A DNA stretch of 49,216 nucleotides, from positions 1 to 49,216 of the forward strand of contig JAFZDY010000041.1 in assembly GCA_017560945.1 (NCBI GenBank). The letters run 5' to 3'. The DNA comes from Bacteroidaceae bacterium (GTDB lineage Bacteria > Bacteroidota > Bacteroidia > Bacteroidales > Bacteroidaceae). Under the pieces are notes generated by a model. That model had not been told where the DNA came from. It was given only the letters and a program-made list of their open reading frames with translations, and searched no databases. A program made the translations under genes and the position numbers. Positions 25,280-35,513 of this stretch are shown in pieces. The stretch's first letter is position 1, and the number at the start of each line of letters is the position of its first letter.

Positions 25280-27658
25280 CTATCCTTTGCAAATCTCATC
25301 TGCAGGGCGAGCCTTTGCCGTTTTCCATACGCGCCAACCGACACAGAGGGCTACGAGCAGGGCAACAAGAAGGAAGATGCCTACGTATATCCACCACGAT
25401 ATTTCCGTTTGTACCACGTATTGCTCCAGCCATGGCTTCATGCAGGCATAGCCCACAGGGAAGGCTACGAGAGCCGCCACTCCTTGCAGCGCCATATATT
25501 CGAGGAAGAACATATCGAGGATGTCTTTCGTAGTAGCACCGAATACCTTACGAACGGCAATCTCCTTGCGACGTTGTTCACAAGTGAGCATTATCATTGA
25601 CCATACTCCAAAGAGGGCGATGAGAATGCAGACAAAAGTGATGATATTAAGGAGCTTCTGCAGATTGAGTTCAGATTCAAGATAGGTATCAAATTCTTCC
25701 TCTGAATCGGTAAAGTAAAAATCGCCTCCTTCGTATCGCTTGACATATTCTTCGTATTTCCTTTCGAGGTTTTTCCATTCTTCGCCTTGGTATTTGAATA
25801 TAAACTTGGTGCCAGGGTTGTATGAACGTTTCCAAGTCACTTCCTTGCAAATGAAGGTAGGAAAAGGTTGTCTCAGAGGTCCCATGTTGTGAAAGTCTTT
25901 CATTACACCCACCACATGTAAAACAACGTCCGATGAATACTCTATCTTTTTGCCTATCGGGTCGTCCCAACCAAATTCCTTCACAACACTTTCGTTGACG
26001 ACAATGGCCATCGGGTCGTCCTCTTCACTGAGAAAGTGCCCCTGTAACAGCCTCAATCCATAGAATTCGGGGAGCGCAAACTCCTTGTCTTCAAAGTATT
26101 GTAAACCGATTGTTTCTTTCAGCATCTTTTGTTCGGAAACTAAATACCCACCGATACTAATCATCTCTATTTCTCCGTTAGGGAACAGTGAATTTCTCCT
26201 TCGTATCACTTTCACCACTTCGGGTTGTTGGCGGAGGTAGCTGGCAAAGGATTCTATTTCATCTTCCGTCAAGTCGTAGGTTTGAATAAGCCCGATGTTG
26301 TTACGCTCAAATCCGAAATCATTGTAGCGCAGGGCATGAATCTGTTTTTGGAATACCACGGTGCAGAAGATAAACAGGATGCTGATGCACATCTGCAGGC
26401 ATACGCTCAACTTACGGAAGTTGGAGTAGCTGAACAGCCCTACTTGGCTCTGGATGGAGTTGTGCAACGCCTGACGACGGAAAAAACCGATGACTGGTAG
26501 TGAAATGAGTAACGATACACTCCCCACCCACAACATGTAGATGCTACCTTCACGATACACAAATTCTATATCTTTAGGCAGTTTGGCCATTTGGCAGAAT
26601 GGTTCCCTGACGGCATCTATTACGAATATTCCCAATAGAAGTGCAATGAACAGTACCAGTCCGTATTCGATGAGGAATTGCAGTATCAGGTCTCTTTTGG
26701 TGGCACCAAACACCGTGCGCAGGGCAATCTCGCGTTGGCGGATGAAGAGACGGTTGATGAACATGGTCAAGTAGTTGAGCAATCCACACAGAATCAGCAA
26801 ACTGCTGGCCAAGGCAAACAGGTAGAGGTGATTCAACTTCACACTCATAGCAGCCTGATAAAGCGTGTGACGGAGTTGGTCGAGAGGCAGCAACTTCAAC
26901 GCGTTAGGTTGGGCTGGTTCCTTTTTGCGATTGCCGCAGAAGTCCAGAGAATCCAATCTTGCATTTATTTCATCCACATCGGCATGAGGGGAAAGGCGAA
27001 GAACGTGTTCAAAACTGGGAGAATAAGGTATGTCATAACCTTTGAAAGGGTTATGGTTCTTCTTTGATGTATTGTTGACCAACAAGTCGAAGTGAAGACA
27101 ACTATGCTCATCTTCCCAACCATCAACCACGGCTGTCACCGTATAAGGTACTATACTGGCTTCTGTTCCTGCATCTAACGTAAACTCCTGTCCCAAGGGA
27201 TCTTTGCCCGGCCATAGTCGTTCGGCAGTCAGACGATTAATGGCAACTTCTCTATTGTTATGCAGGAATCCGTCAGTACCAGCTAATATTTGTATATTGA
27301 ACATCTCGAGGAAGGAACTGTCACAATAGGTACATACTATATCTGCAAGAAGAGAGTCGTTTTGTCTCAGGTCCCAATAGTATCCATCCGTAAAAGCAGT
27401 TGCGGCCTCTACCTCGTGGCAATATTTCACCACACTATCGCAGTATTGATTAGGAATCGTCCATTGATTTTCATTAGCTAAAAAATACATCCTGTCCGCA
27501 TCCTTATGAAATGCGTCATACGTGGTTTCGTATTTTATCCACATGCTTGCAAGTGCAAAACAAGCAAAGCCGATTGCCAAACTTACGATACTGACCACTG
27601 ATTGCAAGCGGTATTTTACCAGTTGCCGCCATGCGAGCTTGAAGTTATGCTCAATCAT
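25280..27658 (-). CDS. FtsX/MacB-like ABC transporter permease
   Basis: 792 residues from ATG 27658 (MIEHNFKLAWRQLVKYR), two copies of [helix - periplasmic domain - FtsX block]. FtsX signatures are FIRQREIALRTVFGATKRDL and CEQRRKEIAVRKVFGATTKD. Its N-terminal 55 residues nearly match the permease at 1-2018 and the next gene upstream, and its last 100 residues nearly match that next gene, while the periplasmic domain (about 60-270) is different in each. It is the second gene of a two-permease operon with no ATPase of its own; the ATPase at 7199-7873 is the obvious partner because the upstream 109-bp regulatory repeat is shared. Substrate unknown. Confidence 0.9.
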   Translation of the reverse strand: MIEHNFKLAWRQLVKYRLQSVVSIVSLAIGFACFALASMWIKYETTYDAFHKDADRMYFLANENQWTIPNQYCDSVVKYCHEVEAATAFTDGYYWDLRQNDSLLADIVCTYCDSSFLEMFNIQILAGTDGFLHNNREVAINRLTAERLWPGKDPLGQEFTLDAGTEASIVPYTVTAVVDGWEDEHSCLHFDLLVNNTSKKNHNPFKGYDIPYSPSFEHVLRLSPHADVDEINARLDSLDFCGNRKKEPAQPNALKLLPLDQLRHTLYQAAMSVKLNHLYLFALASSLLILCGLLNYLTMFINRLFIRQREIALRTVFGATKRDLILQFLIEYGLVLFIALLLGIFVIDAVREPFCQMAKLPKDIEFVYREGSIYMLWVGSVSLLISLPVIGFFRRQALHNSIQSQVGLFSYSNFRKLSVCLQMCISILFIFCTVVFQKQIHALRYNDFGFERNNIGLIQTYDLTEDEIESFASYLRQQPEVVKVIRRRNSLFPNGEIEMISIGGYLVSEQKMLKETIGLQYFEDKEFALPEFYGLRLLQGHFLSEEDDPMAIVVNESVVKEFGWDDPIGKKIEYSSDVVLHVVGVMKDFHNMGPLRQPFPTFICKEVTWKRSYNPGTKFIFKYQGEEWKNLERKYEEYVKRYEGGDFYFTDSEEEFDTYLESELNLQKLLNIITFVCILIALFGVWSMIMLTCEQRRKEIAVRKVFGATTKDILDMFFLEYMALQGVAALVAFPVGYACMKPWLEQYVVQTEISWWIYVGIFLLVALLVALCVGWRVWKTAKARPADEICKG

Positions 27659-27663
27659 ATTTT

Positions 27664-27715
27664 GTTTAATATTTAATATTTAAGATTCAAAGTTTAAGGT
27701 TCAAAGTTTAAAGTT
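27664..27715. repeat. Heptad words upstream of the permease start
   Basis: gtttaatatttaatatttaa then gattcaaagtttaaggttca and aagtttaaag. This is the same word family as at 2024-2073, without the GC-rich module. It fills the space between the two permease genes with AT-rich sequence. Confidence 0.6.
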
Positions 27716-27771
27716 GTATGCCTTAATTTATCCCTTTAATTTTTAAATTCTTTTATTTGAGAACTCGTTCT

Positions 27772-30156
27772 TCACTCTATCTCATCCGCAGGGCGAGCCT
27801 TGGCTGTTTTCCATACTCGCCAACCGACACAGAGGGCTACGAGCAGGGCTACCATGAGGAAGATGCCTACGTATATCCACCACGAGATTTCCGTTTGTAC
27901 TACGTATTGCTCCAGCCATGGCTTCATGCACGCATAACCGATAGGGAAGGCCACTATGGCCGCTATACCTTGCAGGGACATGTATTCGATGAAGAACATA
28001 TCGAGGATGTCCTTCGTAGTAGCACCATATACCTTACGAATGGCAATCTCCTTGCGACGTTGTTCACACGTGAGCATAATCATTGACCATACACCAAAGA
28101 GGGCGATGAGAATGCAGACACCGGTGGTGACACTGATGAGTGTTTGCAGGTTTTCTTCAGATTGTAACATTTTGTTGTATTCATCTGTCAGGTCTTCCCA
28201 ATTATCAGGATAAAAAGTACTTCCTCGCTTGTTAAAAAAGTCTTCAATTTTTTCCATCAGCGCCTGTTTGCATCCAGGTTTATAGCGAAGGAGGAGGTTT
28301 TTTATAGCATAATTTCGTATATCATCGGTATTTTCTAAACTCCTGATGACGCAACATTCAGCCTTGATGGTGGGGGAGATATTCTGGAAGTCTTTAACCA
28401 CTCCCACAATCTTATTCTCGTGAATAGAGTGTTCTAACGGATTCTTCCATCCCATCTGGCGGACAAACGATTCGTTTACCATAATGGCTTGATTTTCACC
28501 ATCGTGCAACCATCGACCCTGTGACAACGTGAGTCCGTAAAAGTCCACTATTGCTTTTGAAATCCATTGAACACTCAACTTAAGAGGATTTGTCAACTCA
28601 GGGAAATGATGTGGATGTAGTGTCATCGTCCCTTCTCTTGTTGTAGGATAGATAGGAATTGGGCTTATGAAAGCGGTATCTACTTCGGGACATTGTTTCA
28701 AAAAGGACGCCATCTCTTCTATTTCCTCCCAATTAATGTGTTGATACACTATCCGGTTTTCGCGTTCGAATCCAATATCACCATGTCGCAGGGTATTCAG
28801 TTGCTTCAGTAGTACTACGGTACAGAAGATACACAGGAAACTGATTCCTATCTGTACTCCTGTACTGATACGACGGAATAAGTTGTATTTCATCAATCCA
28901 CCCACTCCTGTGATGCTACTTTGTAATGATTGGCGACGGAAGTACCAAATGACTGGTATAGAGATGAGTATCGACACCATAAAGACCATCAACATATACA
29001 CCAGACTCTCGCGATGGAAGAAATCCCAATCTTCGGGCAAACCCGACATTTCGAGGAACCAATCAAGTGAAACCTGCACTACATAAATGCCACAGAATAG
29101 GGCGATGAGCAACAATAGACCATACTCAGTAAGGAATTGTACCATGAGTTTTCCACCCGTAGCACCAAACACGGATCGCAGGGCTATTTCTCGTTTGCGG
29201 ATAAATAGGCGATTGATGAACATTGTCAAGTAGTTCAGCAAACCACACAAGATGAGCATACCACCAGATATGGCAAACAGGTAGACATGGTTGATTTTAA
29301 TCGCAGCCATCTTTTTGTGAAGGTTTGTTTCGTGTCGCACCTTTGTAATAGGGACAGCCTTCATCCTCTGATTAGTGAACAACTCATCCAAAGTTATGGC
29401 GCTCACGCCCTCCAACCCTGGAATATTTCTATAAATCCGCATTGTATCGAGGCGGGCATTCAAGGCTTCCATATCCACCATGGGTGAAATGCGTGCCATC
29501 AAACAACTACCAAGAGGATTCAAATTTCCGTTCGGATTGATTGGTTTGCGAAGGAGAAAATCAATCCCTCTGAAATTGGTATGCTCTCCCCAATCGCGAA
29601 AGACCGCAGACACTCGTAATGACAATATGTATTTCTCTTCTCTAACCTTATCTCCAGAAATAATTGTTAGAGTGTTCATTATCGTCATTTCTTTTCCTAT
29701 GGGAGACTCGTCACCAAATATTTTATGTGCAAATTGGTCGCTAATGGCCACTTCATTTTCGTTATGCACAAAGTTCCCGTTTCCTTCCACAATATCCAAT
29801 CCGAATAATGCGACAAAATTGGTGTCGTTCATCATAAATCCTCTGCCATACAACGACATTCCATTGATTGTATCCGCATTGACATAGTTCACATGCGAAA
29901 ACTGTTCCAACTGAGGAAGTTCACGTAAGGTGCGGGGATCAGTATCCGTTGAGAGCATAATATCCCCATTCTTTAATATGACGTGTATCTCATTCGCATC
30001 CTTGTGAAATGCATCATATGTGGTTTCGTACTTTATCCACATGCTTGCAAGGGCAAAGCAAGCGAAGCCGATTGCCAAACTTACGATACTAACTGCTGAT
30101 TGCAAGCGGTACTTTACAAGTTGTCGCCATGCGAGACTAAGATTATGTCCAATCAT
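27772..30156 (-). CDS. FtsX/MacB-like ABC transporter permease
   Basis: 794 residues from ATG 30156 (MIGHNLSLAWRQLVKYR). Same plan as its paralogs: N-terminal helix about 18-41, first periplasmic domain, FtsX block with FIRKREIALRSVFGATGGKL, second periplasmic domain, and the C-terminal FtsX block with CEQRRKEIAIRKVYGATTKD. Its C-terminus stops at PADEIE, two residues shorter than PADEICKG in the next gene; DNA at 27780-27935 closely matches 25288-25443. It is the first gene of the second permease operon, 124 bp downstream of the second 109-bp repeat. The absence of an ATPase suggests it borrows one. Confidence 0.9.
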   Translation of the reverse strand: MIGHNLSLAWRQLVKYRLQSAVSIVSLAIGFACFALASMWIKYETTYDAFHKDANEIHVILKNGDIMLSTDTDPRTLRELPQLEQFSHVNYVNADTINGMSLYGRGFMMNDTNFVALFGLDIVEGNGNFVHNENEVAISDQFAHKIFGDESPIGKEMTIMNTLTIISGDKVREEKYILSLRVSAVFRDWGEHTNFRGIDFLLRKPINPNGNLNPLGSCLMARISPMVDMEALNARLDTMRIYRNIPGLEGVSAITLDELFTNQRMKAVPITKVRHETNLHKKMAAIKINHVYLFAISGGMLILCGLLNYLTMFINRLFIRKREIALRSVFGATGGKLMVQFLTEYGLLLLIALFCGIYVVQVSLDWFLEMSGLPEDWDFFHRESLVYMLMVFMVSILISIPVIWYFRRQSLQSSITGVGGLMKYNLFRRISTGVQIGISFLCIFCTVVLLKQLNTLRHGDIGFERENRIVYQHINWEEIEEMASFLKQCPEVDTAFISPIPIYPTTREGTMTLHPHHFPELTNPLKLSVQWISKAIVDFYGLTLSQGRWLHDGENQAIMVNESFVRQMGWKNPLEHSIHENKIVGVVKDFQNISPTIKAECCVIRSLENTDDIRNYAIKNLLLRYKPGCKQALMEKIEDFFNKRGSTFYPDNWEDLTDEYNKMLQSEENLQTLISVTTGVCILIALFGVWSMIMLTCEQRRKEIAIRKVYGATTKDILDMFFIEYMSLQGIAAIVAFPIGYACMKPWLEQYVVQTEISWWIYVGIFLMVALLVALCVGWRVWKTAKARPADEIE

Positions 30157-30164
30157 GTCTTATT

Positions 30165-30275
30165 CAAAATTTAATATTCAAAGTTCAATGTTCAAAAATT
30201 CAAAGTTCAAGATTATTCGAGCAAAGCTCTCATCAAGCTACGCAAGTCAAAGTTTAAGGGAGTAAAGCCTGCTAC
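30165..30275. repeat. Heptad array, 33-bp box variant and partial GC-rich module
   Basis: aaaatttaatattcaaagtt and caatgttcaaaaattcaaag, then the box variant 30213-30250 (attattcgagcaaagctctc then atcaagctacgcaagtca), then aaagtttaagggagtaaagc with the module cut short where the 109-bp repeat begins (30280). The truncation suggests the 109-bp segment was joined in later. Confidence 0.7.
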
Positions 30276-30279
30276 TTTG

Positions 30280-30388
30280 CCTTACAAAATTATTGAAACG
30301 TGCAAGAAAAATCGAAGAAATTTTCAAAAATCGTCTTTTTTTGATGAAAATTGTATGATTTCTGGACACTCGATTTTTGAAAAATGGG
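30280..30388. repeat. Exact 109-bp repeat, copy 2, upstream of the second permease operon
   Basis: Identical to 8043-8151. The inverted repeat lies at 30320-30333 and 30371-30385. A promoter-like pair occupies 30285-30316 on the minus strand (see separate entry). The distance to the permease start is 124 bp. Confidence 0.9.
30285..30316 (-). promoter_or_regulatory. Candidate promoter of the second permease operon
   Basis: On the minus strand TAATTTTG (plus 30285-30292) with TTCG (plus 30313-30316) 20 bp upstream, inside the 109-bp repeat. Transcription would start near 30277, giving a leader of about 120 nt composed of the heptad array and box. Confidence 0.5.
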
Positions 30389-30423
30389 GAAAATGGAGAA
30401 AATGGACGTTTTTTAATCTACGA

Positions 30424-30682
30424 ATTTAGTGACGAGTTACTGGTGACAAAAGGTGGTTTTGCATCCAATTTTTTCCAGATGCTAATGACACGGCAATAAA
30501 ATATATTGCCACGAGCACGAACACCTATAGCGGGGAAATCCCTTGTGGCTACCCAGAAAATCTGTCTATTGTTGGGGCATCCTTAAATGACGCTTATACA
30601 AGCAATGAAAAGAATGAATCCGGGGTATCCGCGTCTGAAGAATTATGCAAGGAGAAGAAATCTCTTGTCACTCGTCACTAAA
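30424..30682. other. Unexplained 259-bp element with short inverted ends
   Basis: The left end TTTAGTGACGAGT (30426-30438) and right end ACTCGTCACTAAA are inverted copies. Inside is the hairpin GGCAATA-AAA-TATATTGCC. An 85-codon frame on the plus strand (30434-30682) stays open to the TAA at the right end but has no ATG start. The minus strand also holds a 40-codon open stretch. I cannot assign a function: it could be a small mobile remnant, a structured RNA or a degraded gene. It occupies the gap between the 109-bp repeat and the trkH stop. Confidence 0.4.
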
Positions 30683-30683
30683 A

Positions 30684-32138
30684 TTATGACTTACGCCAGA
30701 AACCAGGGGTAAGGAGAAGAAGTACGCTGAACAATTCCAAACGGCCGATGAGCATAAGGAAGGCGCTAACCCACTTGGCGGCATCGGGTAATGGTGCCCA
30801 CGAATTGATGCTGGCATAGTTGCCCAAAGCGGGACCTACGTTGCTCACACAAGACACCACTATACCATAGGCATCCATGAAATCGAGTCCGATGGCTATC
30901 ATTATCAGCCAACCGAAGAAGATGACCAGGGCATAGAGCATAAAGAATGCCAATAGGGTAATTTTTGCCTTGGAGTGTATCACATTGCCACTGATGCGCA
31001 AGGGGATGATGGCATTGGGGTGGATAATGCGAAGGAATTCGTTGCGAACGGCCTTCATCACCATGGCTATGCGTACGCACTTGATGGCTCCACTGGTAGA
31101 ACCTGCACAGGCTCCGAAATACATTACCACCGATAAAAGGAACCATAGGATGGGTGGCCATAACATGTAGTCGGCAGATACGAAACCAGTAGTCGTCTGC
31201 ACCGATACGACTTGAAACAGGGCTTCGCGGAAGGATGCCTCGAACTCTCCGCCTCGTACAATCGTCAATCCTAATGCGATGAGAAGGGTAAAGGATAGGG
31301 CAAGTCCTATGTACCAATGAAACTCTGTGTCGTCGAACAACTTGCGAACTTTCCTTTTGAAAATGGTGGTAAACAACAGGGTGAAGTTGATGCCGGAAAT
31401 GAACATGAAGAAGATGGTCACATATTCAATGTAAGCCGAGTCGAATGCCCCGATGCTGGCATTGCGTGTGGAGAAACCTCCTGTGGCGGTGGTGCACATG
31501 GCATGGCAGATGCAATCGAACCACTCCATGTCTCCAACGGCGAAGAGTAGGGCACAGATTACGGTAAGTCCCACATAGATGCTCCATATCCACTTGGCTG
31601 TTACCTCGATACGTGGATGTACCTTGTCGTGACGAGGACCTGTTGCTTCGGCGGCAAACAATTGTACACCGCCCACACCGAAGACTGGCAACACGGCAAT
31701 GGTGAAGAAGATGATGCCCAAGCCACCTATCCATTGAGTCATGCTTCGCCAAAAGAGCAATCCGTGAGGGAGGGCTTCGATGTTGGGAAGTACAGAGGCA
31801 CCTGTAGTGGTGAATCCTGACATGGTTTCAAAGAATGCGTCGGTGACAGAGGTAAGATGTCTGCTAAGGAGAAAAGGCAACATGCCTATGAGGGAGAAAA
31901 CAATCCACGAGAAGGTGACAATGATGTAACCATCGCGTCGGCCAAACCGCTTGTCCGCTTCGCGTCCTAAGTAGTTGAGTACTCCTCCAACCAGCAGGGA
32001 TATGCCTGCTGATATGACAAAGGGCCAACGGTCATTCTCGCCAAAGTAGAAGCCGAATGCCGAGCAGAGTAGCATCAGCAATGACTCGATGTAGAGCAAG
32101 AATCCCAGGATGCGGGAAATCATTTTCCAACTAATCAT
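30684..32138 (-). CDS. trkH: Trk potassium uptake system membrane subunit
   Basis: Inner-membrane K+ translocating subunit, 484 residues. Four membrane-pore-membrane repeats are visible by their filter motifs: TTTGAS (110-115), TTATGG (216-221), TTTGF (315-319) and SNVGPALG (432-439), each with the central glycine. It needs a TrkA-type regulator, encoded immediately upstream (54 bp gap). Last gene of the dxs-trkA-trkH run. The ATG at 32138 gives MISWKMISRILGF; an internal Met at residue 6 is an alternative start. Confidence 0.95.
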   Translation of the reverse strand: MISWKMISRILGFLLYIESLLMLLCSAFGFYFGENDRWPFVISAGISLLVGGVLNYLGREADKRFGRRDGYIIVTFSWIVFSLIGMLPFLLSRHLTSVTDAFFETMSGFTTTGASVLPNIEALPHGLLFWRSMTQWIGGLGIIFFTIAVLPVFGVGGVQLFAAEATGPRHDKVHPRIEVTAKWIWSIYVGLTVICALLFAVGDMEWFDCICHAMCTTATGGFSTRNASIGAFDSAYIEYVTIFFMFISGINFTLLFTTIFKRKVRKLFDDTEFHWYIGLALSFTLLIALGLTIVRGGEFEASFREALFQVVSVQTTTGFVSADYMLWPPILWFLLSVVMYFGACAGSTSGAIKCVRIAMVMKAVRNEFLRIIHPNAIIPLRISGNVIHSKAKITLLAFFMLYALVIFFGWLIMIAIGLDFMDAYGIVVSCVSNVGPALGNYASINSWAPLPDAAKWVSAFLMLIGRLELFSVLLLLTPGFWRKS

Positions 32139-32192
32139 AAAATTCAGTTATGAGTGACAAACCTACGGAACAGTGTGTGGTAAGTCACGAGT

Positions 32193-33530
32193 TTAAAAGT
32201 ACTTTTCAATCTTTTTAATCATAACACCCGAGCAGAAGACCACCACGTGGTCACCAGGTTTGATGAGGGTGTTACCAGTGATGAGTTGTCCCTCGTCGTC
32301 GCGGATAAGTCCACCGAGTGATACACCCTTGGGAAGTCCTAAGTCCTTCACAGGCTTGCGGGTGACGGGAGCACCCTCTTTCACGGTGAACTCTGCCACG
32401 TCGGCATTGGCCAGGGTGAGGCACTTGACATTGCTCACATCGGCGTCGAGCATCATCTGGTAGATGTGGCTGGCGGCAATCAGCTTCTTGTTGATGATGG
32501 TACCAATGTCCAATCCCTCGGCCATATCGATGTAGTCGAAGTTCTCGATGTTGGCTACCGTCTTGTTTACTCCCATGCGCTTGGCCATGAGGCAGGCGAG
32601 TACATTTGTCTCGGAGTTTCCTGTGAGTGCCACGAAGGCATCGGTTGTCTCCAACCCCTCTTCCTTCAGCAGACTCAAGTCGCGTCCGTCGCCGTGAATC
32701 ACCATCACACGATTGTCCACCAACTCGGTCACTCGGTTGCATCGGTGGCGGTCACTCTCGATGATGGTCAGGTGTATGTTGTCGGGCATGATGTTGGCTG
32801 CGCGTACGGCAATGCGTCCACCGCCCACAATCATCACGTTGCGTACATCGGGATATATCTCCTTGCCTGCTATCTTTCGTATATAGGGGATGTGTTTCTT
32901 GGTGGTCATGAAGTAAACGATGTCGTTTTCGCGAATGCAATCGTTTCCTCGTGGGATGATGGTCTCGTGTCCGCGCTTGATGGCTACCACGTGGTAAGGT
33001 ATTTCGGGTGAGCCCAACTGGTGGAAGGGGATGTCAAGAATCTCTGAACCCTTGCGCAACTTCACACCTAACAACACCAATGCGCCACCGCGCACTTCCC
33101 ACCACTGGCGTATCCAGCTCATGCGCACGGCATCCACAATCTCCTTGGCGGCCAGCATCTCGGGGAAGATGAGTGAGTCAACACCCATCTTTTTCCAAAA
33201 CTCCTGATGCTTGGGAAGGAGGTATTCGTAGTTGTCGATACGAGCCACTGTCTTGCGTGCTCCCAGATTGTGGGCAATCATGCAAGCCGTCATGTTGCGG
33301 CTCTCGTCAGGGGTAACAGCTATGAAAAGGTCAGCGTCGGGCACACCTGCATCTCTCAAACTGGCAATGGAGGTAGGCGAAGCTACCACGGTCATTAAGT
33401 CGAAATCATTGTCCAACTTGCTCAGCCGATCTTGACTCTCGTCCATCAAGACGATGTCCTGTCGCTCCCTGGAAAGCAGTTTTGCCAAGTGGGTTCCCAC
33501 TTCTCCGGCTCCCACGATGATTATTTTCAT
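32193..33530 (-). CDS. trkA: Trk system potassium uptake regulatory protein
   Basis: Cytoplasmic NAD(H)-binding gating subunit for TrkH, 445 residues. It has the full duplicated RCK layout: first TrkA-N domain with GAGEVG (7-12), TrkA-C (about 140-220), second TrkA-N with VGGGRIA (about 235), and a second TrkA-C ending VVFCSGVMIKKIEKYF. Conserved acidic residues follow both nucleotide-binding beta strands (MDES, IESD). It is the middle gene of the operon, 57 bp after dxs and 54 bp before trkH. Confidence 0.96.
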   Translation of the reverse strand: MKIIIVGAGEVGTHLAKLLSRERQDIVLMDESQDRLSKLDNDFDLMTVVASPTSIASLRDAGVPDADLFIAVTPDESRNMTACMIAHNLGARKTVARIDNYEYLLPKHQEFWKKMGVDSLIFPEMLAAKEIVDAVRMSWIRQWWEVRGGALVLLGVKLRKGSEILDIPFHQLGSPEIPYHVVAIKRGHETIIPRGNDCIRENDIVYFMTTKKHIPYIRKIAGKEIYPDVRNVMIVGGGRIAVRAANIMPDNIHLTIIESDRHRCNRVTELVDNRVMVIHGDGRDLSLLKEEGLETTDAFVALTGNSETNVLACLMAKRMGVNKTVANIENFDYIDMAEGLDIGTIINKKLIAASHIYQMMLDADVSNVKCLTLANADVAEFTVKEGAPVTRKPVKDLGLPKGVSLGGLIRDDEGQLITGNTLIKPGDHVVVFCSGVMIKKIEKYF

Positions 33531-33587
33531 ATCTTTTTCAAAATTAAATAGTTAACAACGAAAGGGTAAATGCTCCTTGGCTTTTAT

Positions 33588-35495
33588 TTATTCATTTCGC
33601 AATTCTTTCATTGCTTTTACAATGCTCTCCTCATCCATCTTGCAGAGGTGGTACAACTCCTTCACCGAGCCGTGCTCTACAAAATTATCGGGGATGCCTA
33701 CACGAGCCACACGCGGTGTGTAGCCATTGTCGGCCATGAATTCCAGTATGGCAGCTCCCATACCTCCCTTGAGCACGCCATCCTCCACGGTGACGATGCG
33801 GGTGAATTGGGAACCTATCTCGTGCAACATCTCTTCGTCGAGGGGCTTGAGGAAGCGCAGGTCATAGTGTGCTACACTCAACCCTGTCTCCTGCTCAAAA
33901 CGGGCAATGGCTCTGGTGGCCATGTTTCCTATGGGACCCAAGGTGAGGACGGCCATCTCCATACCCTCCTTCAGGCGGCGACCTTTGCCCACCTGTACCT
34001 CTTCGAGCGGACATTGCCAATCTACCAACACACCACGGCCACGTGGATAGCGGATGGCAAAGGGACCCTTGTCGGGCAATTGGGCGGTGTACATCATGCG
34101 GCGCAATTCGTGCTCGTCCATTGGCGATGCAATGGTGAGGTTGGGGATGGGGCGCAAGTAAGCCAGGTCGAATGCACCATGGTGAGTAGGTCCGTCCTCG
34201 CCCACCAATCCTGCGCGGTCGAGACAGAGTACCACGGGCAGTTTCAATATGGCTACGTCGTGGATGATGTTGTCATAGGCACGTTGCATGAAGGATGAGT
34301 AGATGTTGCAGAAGGGCAACAAGCCATCCTTGGCCAATCCGGCCGAGAAGGTGACGGCGTGTCCCTCGGCAATGCCTACGTCGAAGGCACGGTCGGGTAG
34401 GGCCTTCATCAGTATGTTCATAGAACATCCGCTGGGCATAGCAGGGGTTACTCCTACGATGCGGGGATTTTGCTCGGCAAGTTCAAGCAATGTGCGTCCG
34501 AATACATCTTGGAAGAGTGGGGGCATTCCCTCAGTGTCGGACACTATGCGTTCGCCCGTCTCCTTGTCAAAGACGCCTGGTGCGTGCCACTCGGTAGCAG
34601 CCTGTTCGGCAGGGGCAAATCCCTTACCCTTGGTGGTGTGGATATGTAGCAACTTGGGGCCTTCCATGTCCTTGATGGCACTCAGCACTTGCACCAGGTT
34701 CTTCACATTGTGTCCGTCCACAGGGCCAAAGTAGCGTATGTCCATGCCCTCGAATACATTCTGCTGGTTGCTGAAGAGTGACTTCAAACTGTTGTTGAAG
34801 CGTAGGATGCGCTTCTTCATGCTGGTGGTCAACCATCCCCACTCCATGAACTTTTGCGAGATGCGGTAGCGCCACAGGTTGTACCACTTGGAGGTGTTCA
34901 ACTCCACCAGGTACTCCTTCATGCCTCCCACACTACGGTCGATGGCCATGTTATTGTCGTTGAGGATAATCAATAAGTTGTTGGGGGTCGTTGAGGCATT
35001 GTTAAGTCCTTCGAAGGCCAGTCCTCCACCCATCGAGCCATCACCGATGACGGCCACCACGCGGCGGTCATTCTCGCTCTTGCTCTTGGCCGCTACTGCC
35101 ATGCCGAGTGCGGCAGAGATGGAGTTGCTTGCATGTCCGCAGATGAATGCATCGTACTCGCTCTCCTCGGGTGAGGGGAAGGGACGCACACCGCCCAACT
35201 TGCGATTGGTGCAGAAGTTCTCGCGGCGTCCAGTGAGAATCTTGTGTCCGTATGCCTGGTGACCCACGTCCCACACGATGCGGTCGTAGGGGGTGTTGAA
35301 CACATAGTGCAGGGCCACTGTCAACTCTACCACTCCCAAGCTGGAGCCGAAGTGTCCGGGGTTTCGCGACACTTCGTCAATGATATTTTGACGCAACTCA
35401 TCGCATACTTGAGGCAATTGCTCAGGCTTCAGTTGCCTCAGATTGTCTGGTGTATGGATGTCCTTTAACAGGTTGTATGCAGTATTATTGTCCAT
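33588..35495 (-). CDS. dxs: 1-deoxy-D-xylulose-5-phosphate synthase
   Basis: First enzyme of the non-mevalonate isoprenoid pathway: condenses pyruvate and glyceraldehyde-3-phosphate with thiamine diphosphate. 635 residues, the usual length. Visible are [15 protein letters not shown] (His48), the ThDP/Mg motif [13 protein letters not shown] (from 151) continuing to ILNDNNMAI, and the transketolase pyrimidine-domain stretch [18 protein letters not shown]. First gene of the dxs-trkA-trkH run, transcribed from a promoter that mirrors that of the GSCFA gene. Confidence 0.97.
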   Translation of the reverse strand: MDNNTAYNLLKDIHTPDNLRQLKPEQLPQVCDELRQNIIDEVSRNPGHFGSSLGVVELTVALHYVFNTPYDRIVWDVGHQAYGHKILTGRRENFCTNRKLGGVRPFPSPEESEYDAFICGHASNSISAALGMAVAAKSKSENDRRVVAVIGDGSMGGGLAFEGLNNASTTPNNLLIILNDNNMAIDRSVGGMKEYLVELNTSKWYNLWRYRISQKFMEWGWLTTSMKKRILRFNNSLKSLFSNQQNVFEGMDIRYFGPVDGHNVKNLVQVLSAIKDMEGPKLLHIHTTKGKGFAPAEQAATEWHAPGVFDKETGERIVSDTEGMPPLFQDVFGRTLLELAEQNPRIVGVTPAMPSGCSMNILMKALPDRAFDVGIAEGHAVTFSAGLAKDGLLPFCNIYSSFMQRAYDNIIHDVAILKLPVVLCLDRAGLVGEDGPTHHGAFDLAYLRPIPNLTIASPMDEHELRRMMYTAQLPDKGPFAIRYPRGRGVLVDWQCPLEEVQVGKGRRLKEGMEMAVLTLGPIGNMATRAIARFEQETGLSVAHYDLRFLKPLDEEMLHEIGSQFTRIVTVEDGVLKGGMGAAILEFMADNGYTPRVARVGIPDNFVEHGSVKELYHLCKMDEESIVKAMKELRNE

Positions 35496-35513
35496 TTTAG
35501 TTATAAATAATCG

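Noticed and set aside
30434-30682. 85-codon plus-strand frame as a gene
   Set aside because: It has no ATG, GTG or TTG start in a sensible place and its end coincides with an inverted-repeat end; kept as part of the unexplained element.
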